From NCBI GenBank assembly GCA_947499635.1, contig CANMPD010000001.1:496001-560000 (forward strand): a stretch of DNA of 64,000 nucleotides, in the 5' to 3' direction. The DNA is from an uncultured Paracoccaceae bacterium. Lineage in GTDB: Bacteria > Pseudomonadota > Alphaproteobacteria > Rhodobacterales > Rhodobacteraceae. Below are positions 38,686 to 48,018 of this stretch, one piece after another. How positions within the stretch are numbered: the stretch's first letter is position 1; each line of letters begins with the position of its first letter. The position numbers and the translations under genes were made by a program. The notes under the pieces were generated by a model. It searched no databases. It was not told the DNA's origin and saw only the letters and a program-made list of their open reading frames with translations.

Positions 38686-38895
38686 CTAACCCGGTTGTGA
38701 CGTCGTCACCGAATTGATCTGCTCATTAATCTGTTCGACGACGACAGGAGCAGGTTTGGTCAGCTGCCTCAAAATGCTACCCGAATTATGTGACCGGTCT
38801 TGTGCCGTAATACGCGTATCTCGCGCATTAGCGATCAAAGCGGCGATAATTCCCAGAACGAGAACGGCCCCGATAAAAGCGTGTCGTGTTTTCAT
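38686..38895 (-). CDS. Small hypothetical protein with N-terminal membrane segment
   Basis: The 69-residue protein has a hydrophobic N-terminal helix (about 8-23; GAVLVLGIIAALIAN) that could be a signal anchor or signal peptide, then a hydrophilic, Gln/Asn-rich stretch. No family recognised. Confidence 0.45.
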   Translation of the reverse strand: MKTRHAFIGAVLVLGIIAALIANARDTRITAQDRSHNSGSILRQLTKPAPVVVEQINEQINSVTTSQPG

Positions 38896-39073
38896 TGTCT
38901 CTGCCTCAGATCTTAATCCCCGATGATCTCGGGTGTGGTGTTCGCCCCTCTTACATCGGCACGCGAGCCCAACTTACAACGGGGAAAAATCTGTAAACGC
39001 CACCAAGACGATTTAGGCAGTCACTGCTGCGCAAAACCTTGCTCGAATACGTATCTGTGAGCGAATTTTCGCC

Positions 39074-40852
39074 CTAAACCGGCCAAAATTGCGGGATTAA
39101 TAACGATGCTAACAATCCAACAGAAAGGTTCAACGGAATCCCAACACGCAAGAAATCAGTGAACTTATATCCCCCAGGACCATAGACCAGCATATTGGTT
39201 TGATACCCAATTGGCGTTGCAAAACTGGCTGAAGCAGCCACCATAATAGCGATCACCAGTGGTCGTGGATCCACACCTATTGCTTGGGCCAATCCAATCG
39301 CAATAGGTGTCACCACAACCGCCACCGCATTATTTGAAACCAATTCGGTTAGAATAGAAGTTAGCAGGTAAATCGCCCACACCAGTAGAAATGGCGGCAG
39401 CCCACCTAAATGCGGAGCCGCCAGCTCAACAAGAATTTGCACAGCGCCCGAATGTTCAAGCGCCGAACCGATCGCCAGCATCGAGAAAATCAACGCCAGC
39501 AGACGCCCGTCTACAAAGGAAAACGCCTCCTCTGCATCAATACAGCGTGTCACCAAAACAAACGCCACGGCTAAAACCGACATCATGAGAATTGGCGCCA
39601 CACCAAAAGCTGCGCCGATAACAATCCCCAACAAGGCCAAAATCGCCAACGGCGCCCGTTGACGACGAAATGCCCGACTTGAGGTTTGCGAGATTTCGGC
39701 CATATCCATGTCTGCGGATAGGCGCTGAATATCTGTCGGCGCCCCTTCCAAAAGCAGGGTATCGCCAACCCGAACCACCAGATCCTCGATTTGAACACCA
39801 ATATTCTGGTTACGGCGGTGAACAGCCAGCGTGTAGACACCATAACGGCGACGCAACCGCATAGATCCCAGAGCACGGCCGATCATGCGACATCCCGGCG
39901 TGATTAAGACTTCGACCGTTTTGGTTTCAATGGCTGAAACCTGGTCCACGCGTTTTAATTCTTTGTTACGTTGCAAACTGAGCAGCTCAGTCATTTGCGT
40001 TCGCAAAACGACACGATCCCCAACCTGCAACTGCACCCCCTCCAGTCGGTGCCGCAGTGAATCATCGCCGCGCACCACATCGATCAAACGCACACCGGGG
40101 CGCTTAAACAACTGCACACCGGTCACTTCGCGACCAATCAAGTTACTGTCCGGTGGAATAACCGCCTCAGTAAAAAACTTCATTTTGGAGCGATCAGACA
40201 GCAATGTCGCCATTGACGTGCGTTCAGGCAGCAAGCGTGGCGCCACATAGCGCAGATAAAGCATCCCCCAGATAACAAGGATAATTCCCAGTGGCGTCAC
40301 TTCAAAAATCGAGAACGGCGCAAGACCCTGTGCTCGGGCAACACCATCCACCAACAGATTTGTTGAGGTTCCAATTAACGTCAGCGTCCCGCCTAAAATC
40401 GCCGCATAAGAGAGCGGAATCAGTATCTTAGACGCCGAAATATTCAACGTGCGCGCAATTTGGATAAAGACCGGGATCATCACAACAACAACGGGCGTAT
40501 TCGACACCACCGCAGAAGACAAAACGACGAAGCCCATCAACAAAGCGATTGCCACTTTAGGGCGCACCTTGGCCTGATCACGTGCAATAGATGTAAAAGC
40601 CTCCAACGCGCCCGTACGTACAAGCGCCCCCATAATCAGAAACATCGCCGCAATCGTCCAGGGGGCTGGATTTGCCAAAACCTCAACCGCGCGTTCGTAT
40701 GGCAGAATTCCGGTCAGTAGCATGACACTGACACCACATAACGCCACGACCTCAGTAGGATAGCTCTCGCGGAGAAAGGCGACAAACATGAAGAGAACAA
40801 TCACCAAAGCAAGAATTGCCGTGCCTTGTTCGCTCAACTGAAAGAAATCCAT
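39074..40852 (-). CDS. SLC13-type transporter with internal TrkA-C (RCK_C) domains
   Basis: The 592-residue polytopic protein (609 if GTG at 40903 is used) has an N-terminal membrane half (MLLTGILPYERAVEVLANPAPW, ITGTSTNLLVDG-like element as LIGTSTNLLVDG). Two soluble RCK_C-like repeats follow (about 200-380; IGREVTGVQLF, GDRVVLRTQ), then a C-terminal membrane half with SNNAVAVVVTPIAIG. The layout matches the SLC13/DASS permeases with TrkA-C domains of marine alphaproteobacteria. Substrate is uncertain (sulfate or dicarboxylates). Confidence 0.9.
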   Translation of the reverse strand: MDFFQLSEQGTAILALVIVLFMFVAFLRESYPTEVVALCGVSVMLLTGILPYERAVEVLANPAPWTIAAMFLIMGALVRTGALEAFTSIARDQAKVRPKVAIALLMGFVVLSSAVVSNTPVVVVMIPVFIQIARTLNISASKILIPLSYAAILGGTLTLIGTSTNLLVDGVARAQGLAPFSIFEVTPLGIILVIWGMLYLRYVAPRLLPERTSMATLLSDRSKMKFFTEAVIPPDSNLIGREVTGVQLFKRPGVRLIDVVRGDDSLRHRLEGVQLQVGDRVVLRTQMTELLSLQRNKELKRVDQVSAIETKTVEVLITPGCRMIGRALGSMRLRRRYGVYTLAVHRRNQNIGVQIEDLVVRVGDTLLLEGAPTDIQRLSADMDMAEISQTSSRAFRRQRAPLAILALLGIVIGAAFGVAPILMMSVLAVAFVLVTRCIDAEEAFSFVDGRLLALIFSMLAIGSALEHSGAVQILVELAAPHLGGLPPFLLVWAIYLLTSILTELVSNNAVAVVVTPIAIGLAQAIGVDPRPLVIAIMVAASASFATPIGYQTNMLVYGPGGYKFTDFLRVGIPLNLSVGLLASLLIPQFWPV

Positions 40853-41060
40853 CACTGGAGATATACCTATCTGTGTCAAATCCGCCGCGATGTCATTTTG
40901 CACGACCCGGCACGCAGTCTCTCTGATCTGTCGCCCTACAGCAAGAACCTTCTGCGCATATTAACAAGGTCCATGGCCGGATAAATTCCAGTCACGACAA
41001 TGGCGTCCTGTCATGCCTGCGACATTAAAAAAGGCCCAGACACACCCCCGTCGCAATACG

Positions 41061-41876
41061 CTACTGCGGTCCTGACTGTTGCAAAACCCCACCCTGGCGC
41101 ACCATCGAGATTGTTTTGGCCGCGCCTGTGCGATCATCCGTTTCGACGTATACCCCCGACAGGGTTGCCTCTCCACTTGCAGGTGTAAAGCGCGCCTTGG
41201 GCATACCCGTTAAAAACCGCCGCATAGGCTCTGCCTTATCCATTCCAATGACAGAATTGTAATCCCCACACATCCCCGCATCAGACAAATAAGCGGTGCC
41301 ACCTTCAAGAATTTGCGCATCCCCTGTTGGCACATGAGTATGAGTCCCGACCACCAGAGACGCCTTGCCATTGCAGAAATGTCCCATCGCCATTTTCTCG
41401 GATGTGGCCTCGCAATGCATATCGACAATAATCGCCTGTGCCAGCCCGCCCCGCGGATGCGATTTCAAAACACGCTCAACCGCCCCAAAGGGGTCATCAA
41501 ATGCGCGTTTCATAAACACTTGCCCCAAGGCTTGTAGAACCAATACCTTTTGTCCACCGCGCGCAGTGAATAACCGATGCCCACGCCCAGGCGCACCTTT
41601 GGCAAAATTTAAAGGGCGTACGATACGGCTGTCTTGTTCGATATAGGTCAACATATCTTTCTGGTCGAACGCATGGTCACCAAGTGTCACGCAATCCGCA
41701 CCCGCCTCGAACAGAACCTTAGCATGATCGCCCGAAAGCCCCATCCCATTAGAGGCATTTTCGCCGTTGATCACTACAAAATCAAGTCGCCACTCGTCAC
41801 GCAGACGTGGTAGATTTTCACTGACAGCAGCACGCCCCGCGCGCCCCATCACATCGCCAAGAAAAAGAATTCGCAT
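41061..41876 (-). CDS. YmdB-family metallophosphoesterase
   Basis: The 271-residue enzyme of the TIGR00282/YmdB type starts MRILFLGDVMGRAGRAA and has NGENASNGMG, DHAFDQKDM and GTHTHVPTGD metal-site motifs. YmdB hydrolyses 2',3'-cyclic nucleotides in Bacillus. ATG at 41876 fits the family start; an in-frame ATG at 41912 adds 12 residues. Confidence 0.92.
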   Translation of the reverse strand: MRILFLGDVMGRAGRAAVSENLPRLRDEWRLDFVVINGENASNGMGLSGDHAKVLFEAGADCVTLGDHAFDQKDMLTYIEQDSRIVRPLNFAKGAPGRGHRLFTARGGQKVLVLQALGQVFMKRAFDDPFGAVERVLKSHPRGGLAQAIIVDMHCEATSEKMAMGHFCNGKASLVVGTHTHVPTGDAQILEGGTAYLSDAGMCGDYNSVIGMDKAEPMRRFLTGMPKARFTPASGEATLSGVYVETDDRTGAAKTISMVRQGGVLQQSGPQ

Positions 41877-42288
41877 GACAAGACGCATAGGCCGTTGAAG
41901 CGCAGACCTCAAGATTAGAGTGCCTCATCCTAGTAAAAGACCAATTCCTTTGTAACTCCCCTCGTGTCCACTTGCTTATTTTCAAATGTAACTCCGATCA
42001 CAGTACGCCAGCTCAACCACCACAGATCTCGCAACCATACCTAATCACCTTGAAGGTTGTTCACCCTACTGCCACACCTATATCCATGCCTCCTCATCAA
42101 CCTAACGTGACTACTGGTTTAATCCCTGCGTAACAGAGCCCTGAGACGAGATCAGAGTGTTGGAAGAAAATGAACCATGAAAAAATTAATTTAGATCATT
42201 TTGGTGCTTGCGAATAAGGCAGAACACAAATAATAACCGTCTCACACTATGTGGCCGGACACCACCCGCCACAATTAAGTGTTTAAAA
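41877..42288. other. 412-bp intergenic region before tRNA-Cys
   Basis: AT-rich region with no convincing gene on either strand; presumably holds the ymdB and tRNA promoters. Confidence 0.5.
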
Positions 42289-42362
42289 GGCGAGTTGGCG
42301 GAGTGGTGACGTAGCGGATTGCAAATCCGTGTACACCGGTTCGATTCCGGTACTCGCCTCCA
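42289..42362 (+). tRNA. tRNA-Cys (GCA anticodon)
   Basis: Cloverleaf with a 7-bp acceptor stem GGCGAGT / ACTCGCC, anticodon loop TTGCAAA (anticodon GCA), T arm CCGGTTCGATTCCGG, U73 discriminator typical of tRNA-Cys and encoded CCA. The integrase gene reads toward its 3' end 68 bp away, so the 3' half is the probable attachment site of the island. Confidence 0.97.
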
Positions 42363-42430
42363 ATAAAATCAATGACTTGCGCCATCCTTTCTCTCCTTCA
42401 CTGCCATTTTTGAAACAACCGTTGAAACTT

Positions 42431-43462
42431 TCACGTTTCGGTCTTGCTTCGTTCCATTTGATTTCTTGCCTCTTGAGCGCGCTTCGCGAGCTCCCTTTGC
42501 CGGATCGGCCCACCGTACTTTTTCAGCATCTCAACGCCTGAATGGCCGGTGACGGCTTTGACCATTTCGTCATCACATCCAGCCAGATACAGCTCAATCG
42601 TCGCATTTTTCCTGAGTCCGTGCGTTTTGTAGTAACTCGCCTTCTCGTGCTTCATCTTCTTTTTGATGGAGCGCATTTCCTCAGCGACGATGCGATAGCT
42701 GACCGACCTGCCCTTGGCGTCAGTCACGACCGTGCCGTCCGTTCGCTCGAGCCCGTCCAGGTGAGCCTTGAGACGATCAGTGAGCGGGATCCACAGCGGC
42801 TTGTCGGTTTTACCCTGAGTGAAATCGAATCCTTCGTCGGAAAAGTGTGCCCATTTCATCTTTACGACGTCGCCAATTCGCTGGCCTGTGCCAACACAAA
42901 GCTCGTAGACCAGTCGCGCACGCTCAGAAGCCAGCGCTTCGAACTCTGCGCGAACATCGTCTGGCCAAGGCTCCCACCCGTCGCTCAGCTGCTTGAAGAG
43001 CGGAATGCCTTTCGCCGGATTCCCATGCTCTTTCTTGATAAAGCCAATCAGACGGGCGTGGTTCATCAAGACGACCATGACCTGGACGAGATAGTTGGCT
43101 TGCCGCCAGTGATCCGCATTGGCGCGGTGCAATTCGTAAATGTGATGGGTTTCGATCCTAGCCGGGTCTTTCTCCGCCCAGATTTCACGAATGTGGCTGA
43201 TGTACCGCCGATAGTCGGATTTCGTCCGGGGCTTCAGCTTTTTGTAGGCGTCGCTCTCGTAGTAGCTCAGGATTAACGCCTCAAAGTTACGCTTCACCGG
43301 CGCAGGCGCTGGCTTTCCCTTCAGCAGGCGGTTGTAGTGATCCCAAAATTCGGGCGTGCCTGCTTCCTCTTGCATCATAACAGAGATGCCGCGCGATCGC
43401 CGGATGAACCGTAGGTAACCCCTGTCACTATAGACGTATTTTGGCAGGCTATTGCGGGTCAT
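42431..43462 (-). CDS. int: Tyrosine-type site-specific integrase
   Basis: The 343-residue phage/ICE-type recombinase has an N-terminal SAM-like core-binding region and a catalytic domain with the family residues: Arg in CVGTGQRIGDVV, HGLRK (His-x-x-Arg), GHS (second His), and the nucleophile Tyr in KKYGG near residue 321. It is oriented toward the tRNA-Cys att site, which it presumably recognises. ATGA overlap with the upstream ArdC-like fragment couples their translation. Confidence 0.93.
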   Translation of the reverse strand: MTRNSLPKYVYSDRGYLRFIRRSRGISVMMQEEAGTPEFWDHYNRLLKGKPAPAPVKRNFEALILSYYESDAYKKLKPRTKSDYRRYISHIREIWAEKDPARIETHHIYELHRANADHWRQANYLVQVMVVLMNHARLIGFIKKEHGNPAKGIPLFKQLSDGWEPWPDDVRAEFEALASERARLVYELCVGTGQRIGDVVKMKWAHFSDEGFDFTQGKTDKPLWIPLTDRLKAHLDGLERTDGTVVTDAKGRSVSYRIVAEEMRSIKKKMKHEKASYYKTHGLRKNATIELYLAGCDDEMVKAVTGHSGVEMLKKYGGPIRQRELAKRAQEARNQMERSKTET

Positions 43463-43893
43463 TCGCCCATTCTCAAGTCGCTGTTGAGAAAGTCGTCAGC
43501 GGCCTCTGCCGCCACCATATTGGCATCAATGATAACACTGCCATCAGGCTTGATCTCGAACTTTGCGCGCTGCCAACCTGCCTCCCGCGCCTCGCGGATA
43601 AACGTCCCGTATTTGACCACGGTCGACGACGTTTCGCCTTTGCGGACTTGGCCACCCAGCTCCTGCGCCTGTTTGTAGGTCATCCAGCGGCTGGACACAT
43701 AGCCATGCTTGGCCGCCATGACCCAGAGCATCAGGATATTAATCCCGCGATACTCCTCGCCATCGTGTCGGGTCGGCAGGGCAATGCCGGACGCGCTCCC
43801 TGTCCACGGCTTGCGCCATGGCGGCGTGCCCGCCTCGATCTCTGCAATAATGCTGTCGGTGACATGGGCATAAACATCAAACTTCGGTGCCAT
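43459..43893 (-). pseudogene. Truncated ArdC-like antirestriction protein (N-terminal domain only)
   Basis: The 144-residue ORF matches the N-terminal ssDNA-binding domain of ArdC-type antirestriction proteins (VYAHVTDSIIAEIEAGTPPWRKPW, RGINILMLW, SSRWMTYKQAQELGGQVRKGE). The family continues with a zincin-like peptidase domain to about 300 residues; here the sequence departs after TVVKYG and ends in an unrelated 35-residue tail. It may still express a stand-alone domain, because the frame is intact and it overlaps the integrase by 4 bp. Confidence 0.75.
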
Positions 43894-43977
43894 TTGTGGC
43901 CTCCTCTATCAAAGTGACGCGGGTGAGGCTTCGTGCCCCCTTCCGCCGATGGGCTGCGCCTCGGCCACCTGATCTGA

Positions 43978-43997
43978 CCGAATACGCATGTATTCGG
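43978..43997. promoter_or_regulatory. 20-bp palindrome upstream of ardC-like/int operon
   Basis: CCGAATAC-GCAT-GTATTCGG: perfect 8-bp arms about 85 bp upstream of the ArdC-like start. The position suits an operator controlling the ardC-int operon. Confidence 0.5.
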
Positions 43998-44083
43998 CGG
44001 AACAGAGTGGGAGAGGGCGAAGCCCGACCCACGGCCCTGAACGGGGCTGTCAATCGGCCACATTTGCGAAGAAAATGTCTGCG

Positions 44084-44158
44084 CCAAAATCAGACGCCAA
44101 TTTGCTGCGCGAGGAATGGCTTGCCTGCGAGACAGGGGAAATTGGTGACTGATTTTGG
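44084..44158. repeat. Long imperfect inverted repeat (20-nt arms, 35-nt spacer)
   Basis: Left arm CCAAAATCAG (44084-44093), three unpaired bases, CCAATTT (44097-44103); right arm AAATTGG (44139-44145), three unpaired bases, CTGATTTTGG (44149-44158). Seventeen of 20 positions pair. Possible explanations are an oriT-like nic region, a small structured RNA, or a recombination site. Confidence 0.55.
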
Positions 44159-44371
44159 GGATGGACTAAGGTTGACCGCCACGGTCAGGGATGTTGGGCG
44201 GACCAAACAAAAAGAATGATGTCTGGATAGGGGTGAGCGGGCCAACGGCCCGTTGAGCCCCGGAATAGTCCGTTTGGAAAAGCCGTCCTCACGGGACGAC
44301 AATCATGTGATTTCGTGGTTAAAGTGCGCTGTGCAAGAAATTATTAGAATCATGTTTTCAAGGAACAAATC

Positions 44372-45289
44372 GTGCAAACAGAGGGCTCTTTCGGTCGAAC
44401 AATCCAGCTTTTCCTCGTTGACGGGAAGCCAACCGGGCTGCGAAAAGCGACGATCCATGGTTGGACAGGTTTGCTTTTTGTAAGCGGGGCTTCTGCATTC
44501 GGTGACCTTACCGCTCGTGAAGAGGTCGATCGGACAGGCATCTACATACTGTCGGGTCCTGATCCAGAAAAGGCCGGTGCAACCCGCACCTATATTGGCT
44601 CTGGAAACTCCGTGGCTGAGAGGATCAAGCAAAGCGCGATCAAACGAGACTTTTGGGAAACGGCCATCACCATCACCACAAGTGACGATGACCTTTCCAA
44701 AGGGCATGCGGAATACCTGGAGGCGCGGCTCATAGAGCAAGCCGCCCAAGCAGGTCGCGTCACGTTAGATAACGGCACGCAGCCGGACACCAGCAGACGA
44801 CGATTGCCAGAGGCCGACGTCGCCAACATGGAGCAGTTTCTATCAAACTTGCGCATCATTCTGCCTGTGATCGGTCTGGACATGCTCAAGCCACAACCGC
44901 GCGCGGTGACACAAACAGCGAAGCCGGTTGACGAGCGGACCGAAGGAGAAGTGCAGTTCGAGATCCGCCACAAGAGCGGCGTCAAAGCGACGGCCGTCGA
45001 AGAAGACGGTGAATTTGTTGTACTGGAAGGGTCTGAGGCGCTCACTGAAACCGGCTATGTCCAACAAAGCTATGGCAGTTTGAAGGAAAAGCTCATTTCA
45101 GACGGCATTCTGGTCGCAGACGGCAACCAAAAACTCCGATTCACGAAACCTTGGTCGTTCAATAGTCCTTCGGCCGCCGCTGCTGTCGTCTTGGACCGAA
45201 ACAGCAACGGACGCCTGGAGTGGAAAGTTAAAGGATCGAAGCAAACGTACCACGACTGGCAACAAGCAGAAGCGAACACCCCCGACTAG
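44372..45289 (+). CDS. GIY-YIG nuclease-family protein with DUF4357 C-terminus
   Basis: The 305-residue protein has a GIY-YIG core (TGIYILSGPD ... RTYIGSGNSVAERIKQ, about 62-90) followed by a helical segment and a C-terminal DUF4357-like domain (about 235-300). GTG at 44372 has AAGGA 8 nt upstream. These GIY-YIG/DUF4357 proteins commonly neighbour restriction systems, and this one is convergent with the type III Res gene 74 bp away. Whether it is an active nuclease is unknown. Confidence 0.8.
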   Translation: MQTEGSFGRTIQLFLVDGKPTGLRKATIHGWTGLLFVSGASAFGDLTAREEVDRTGIYILSGPDPEKAGATRTYIGSGNSVAERIKQSAIKRDFWETAITITTSDDDLSKGHAEYLEARLIEQAAQAGRVTLDNGTQPDTSRRRLPEADVANMEQFLSNLRIILPVIGLDMLKPQPRAVTQTAKPVDERTEGEVQFEIRHKSGVKATAVEEDGEFVVLEGSEALTETGYVQQSYGSLKEKLISDGILVADGNQKLRFTKPWSFNSPSAAAAVVLDRNSNGRLEWKVKGSKQTYHDWQQAEANTPD

Positions 45290-45363
45290 CTCGCTCCCCA
45301 AATATCACATAGCCAGCCGGACATTCCTGGCGAAAGACACCATTTGGATATTCCTAACGGGTT

Positions 45364-48018
45364 CTAAGCCATCAAGAATTTGTAGTTGTGTGCTTCGGCA
45401 TCAGTGCCCTTTATGATCGCATATTCCATACCGGATGCGTCAGCCATCTGCTCAGCATATTCACGTTTAGCCTGCACAATCGGATCGTCGATCATATTGT
45501 CACCTTTCACTTCAACGATCACGTAAGTCCCGTCGTCTTTTTCGAACAGGAAATCCGGATAGTAGCTGCGGACCATTCTTGACTCGGGATCCACATACTG
45601 GATGAAGAACTCAGACTGGCCGTGGGTAAGCATCCCTGTGAAGTACAGTTTCTTGACAGCTCCTTCCCGGATCAAGTCCCAAAAGAGCGTCTGCTCTGGC
45701 CGCGAGTCAAACGCATATGTATCCAGGTGGAACGATTTCGAAGAAACAAGCGCATCTTCAACGTCTTGATCTGTCACCACCAGTTTTGGATCGGCCATTA
45801 CAGAGTATGAGCCATTTTCGGGCAATCTCACGAGTTCGACTTCATGCTCTTCGGTGATTTCGTGTTGCTCCAAATCGTACAAAAGACCAAAGAGGCGCGG
45901 GATCACCACGTCGTAGAGCAATTCGTTGTAATCGTTGATCGCGTCGAGGATGTTTTGAATGCCTTCACCGGTGGATTTAAGGATCGCTTCGATTTCCAAC
46001 GGGCTGCGCCCCAAATACCTCGCGACTTCGGAAACAAGCATGATCTCCGAGAACACGACTTTCTGTCGTAGTTCCGTCCGGTCGATGGTTTTGGAGGAAG
46101 CCGTTTTGCCTATTTGAGATGGCTCGATGCCGCTTTGTACGGTCTCGAGGAGGTTGTACTTCCCGGTCAGCATTTGCCAAGCGCTCTTATCAGCGCGATT
46201 AATGCCAAGCTCCTGGTTTGGAAGCAGTTCCTTTTCGATCAGCTCAAAGGAACGGCGAACACGTTGCAACTTGATCCTCTCAACGGGTTCTTTGACCAGA
46301 ATCTCGTATCTTTGCTTATGGCTGTTTGCATTGTTCAGGTCGTCCGCAGACAGCCTGAAGTTTTGGCTAAGTTCGTCATTCAAAATCTGAAGATTGTCCG
46401 CTGAAAGGTAGACGTGCGCTGTGTGCTGGGTTTCGCCGATTGACCGGAAACAACGCATAGTAGCCTGAAGAACAAATACCTTCGACTTTGGCGTTCGGAA
46501 CATCGCCACGCTGAACAGCGAGCGACAGTTCCACCCCTCGCGCCCCTTGTTCACCAGCAGGATGAACTGCTTCTTGGAGCCCGGTGTATCAAGGCGGATG
46601 AACTCGCGAATGTCGTCGTTAGTTGTCTTATCATCTCCGAGGTTTACGAGGATGCTATCTGCAGGGAGCCCTTTCTCTTCAAGAATTTTTGCGACAAGCG
46701 GCTGGAGCTCGTTGCGCACCTCATCAATCGTGGTCGCGAAAATCGCCATCTTTGGCACCAGACCTTCCGGTCGCAATCCGTCAGTCTTCGTGAGGAAGTC
46801 ATCGATGGCGATGCGCAAGAACTCTTCCGACTTGGTGTTCGAATAACCGTGCAGATCGGCCTTCTTCAGGTACTCGTTGGCGATCGCGTCGCTCAACCCG
46901 TAGGCATAGACGACCTCGGGTAGCACGGTCTGGCCTATATACGGCGTCCCGGTGTAGTTGAAACAGGCGACAACGCGCGTACCCGCCCGCTCGAGGCGTG
47001 AGGCCAGCTTGTCGATGGTCGTGCGAAGGCTGTTGTCGGTTTCTTTCGCCCCGATCCCCATATCTTTGGCCAGCTTCTTGCCAAAAGCATGGTGTGCCTC
47101 ATCCACGTAAATGCCGAGCTGTCCAAGGCGCGTCAGCTTCTCAAACCGCTGGTTGGTGGTCAGTTCCCCTTCCTCTTCCGGCGTGTCGAAGTCGTACAGA
47201 TCAGCGGCGTCGGCATAGACGCTCCCGCTTTCCTTGAACGTATCAGGCGTCGCTCCGAACAGGTCATCGATGGCACTCTTTTCCTTGTTCTTCCGCTTCA
47301 GAATGATCTTCTGCGTGTTGGACACGATGACGTTGAACATGGACTGGTCGAGCGTGTCGAGTGATGTTCCCGCCTCCTCCAGAAAATGAAACCGAATGTG
47401 GGACGTCAGGAAATTCACGTACTCAGGCGGCACCACCTTGGATAATTCAAAGGTTTCAAGCTCGCGCAGCGACAAAAGCACCGTTTTATCAGGCGAGAAT
47501 ACCAGCGCGTTGTGGCAGTATTTTGGGTCCTTCTTCCATTTGTTGGCCAAGATGAACTCGTAGAAAATGCACGTGGCCATCAGGATGGTTTTGCCGGTGC
47601 CCATGGTCAGCGCGAAGATGTAGTTCGGATAGGCCCGCGCGTTTTTACGCATGGCCTTGAACACGTCCTCGTATTGCTTCTGGGATACGTCCTCGAACAG
47701 GCTGATTTGCCCGGTATCGGCTGCGACGCCGCCTTCGGCGCGGTCGGCGAACACGCCCTCTTTTTCGTACCATTCCTTGAAGATCTGTTCGATGCGTTTG
47801 TTGTCCAAGAACTCCTTCAAGAACACATAGATTTCCAGCGCCTCGAACTGCGGCGTGCGCAAGTAGGCGTGGGCGTTTTCGGGATCGTTGAAGTCGAGGA
47901 ACTTCTTGGACAGGTCGCGGTAGCTGACCCTGATCCGCTTCTTGTTCTGTTGGTAGAACGTCAGAAGGAACTTGAAGAAGGCGAATTCGCCAAGGGCGGC
48001 GTCGGTCTTTTTAGGCAT
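45364..48018 (-). CDS. Type III restriction-modification enzyme, Res subunit
   Basis: The 884-residue DEAD-type SF2 helicase has Walker A MGTGKTILMATC near residue 141, Walker B YVDEAHHAFG near 317, and further helicase motifs (GREGWNCRSLFSVAMF). A C-terminal PD-(D/E)XK nuclease has SYYPDFLFEKDDGTYVIVEVK near 830-850. In type III systems Res translocates on DNA and cuts near the site methylated by Mod. It overlaps mod by 8 bp. Confidence 0.93.
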   Translation of the reverse strand: MPKKTDAALGEFAFFKFLLTFYQQNKKRIRVSYRDLSKKFLDFNDPENAHAYLRTPQFEALEIYVFLKEFLDNKRIEQIFKEWYEKEGVFADRAEGGVAADTGQISLFEDVSQKQYEDVFKAMRKNARAYPNYIFALTMGTGKTILMATCIFYEFILANKWKKDPKYCHNALVFSPDKTVLLSLRELETFELSKVVPPEYVNFLTSHIRFHFLEEAGTSLDTLDQSMFNVIVSNTQKIILKRKNKEKSAIDDLFGATPDTFKESGSVYADAADLYDFDTPEEEGELTTNQRFEKLTRLGQLGIYVDEAHHAFGKKLAKDMGIGAKETDNSLRTTIDKLASRLERAGTRVVACFNYTGTPYIGQTVLPEVVYAYGLSDAIANEYLKKADLHGYSNTKSEEFLRIAIDDFLTKTDGLRPEGLVPKMAIFATTIDEVRNELQPLVAKILEEKGLPADSILVNLGDDKTTNDDIREFIRLDTPGSKKQFILLVNKGREGWNCRSLFSVAMFRTPKSKVFVLQATMRCFRSIGETQHTAHVYLSADNLQILNDELSQNFRLSADDLNNANSHKQRYEILVKEPVERIKLQRVRRSFELIEKELLPNQELGINRADKSAWQMLTGKYNLLETVQSGIEPSQIGKTASSKTIDRTELRQKVVFSEIMLVSEVARYLGRSPLEIEAILKSTGEGIQNILDAINDYNELLYDVVIPRLFGLLYDLEQHEITEEHEVELVRLPENGSYSVMADPKLVVTDQDVEDALVSSKSFHLDTYAFDSRPEQTLFWDLIREGAVKKLYFTGMLTHGQSEFFIQYVDPESRMVRSYYPDFLFEKDDGTYVIVEVKGDNMIDDPIVQAKREYAEQMADASGMEYAIIKGTDAEAHNYKFLMA

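Larger units (their letters stand above)
43894..44371. other. 478-bp non-coding region between ArdC-like and GIY-YIG genes
   Basis: Divergent promoter region. It holds a 20-bp palindrome (43978-43997) and a long imperfect inverted repeat (44084-44158), described separately. No gene is supported. Confidence 0.55.
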
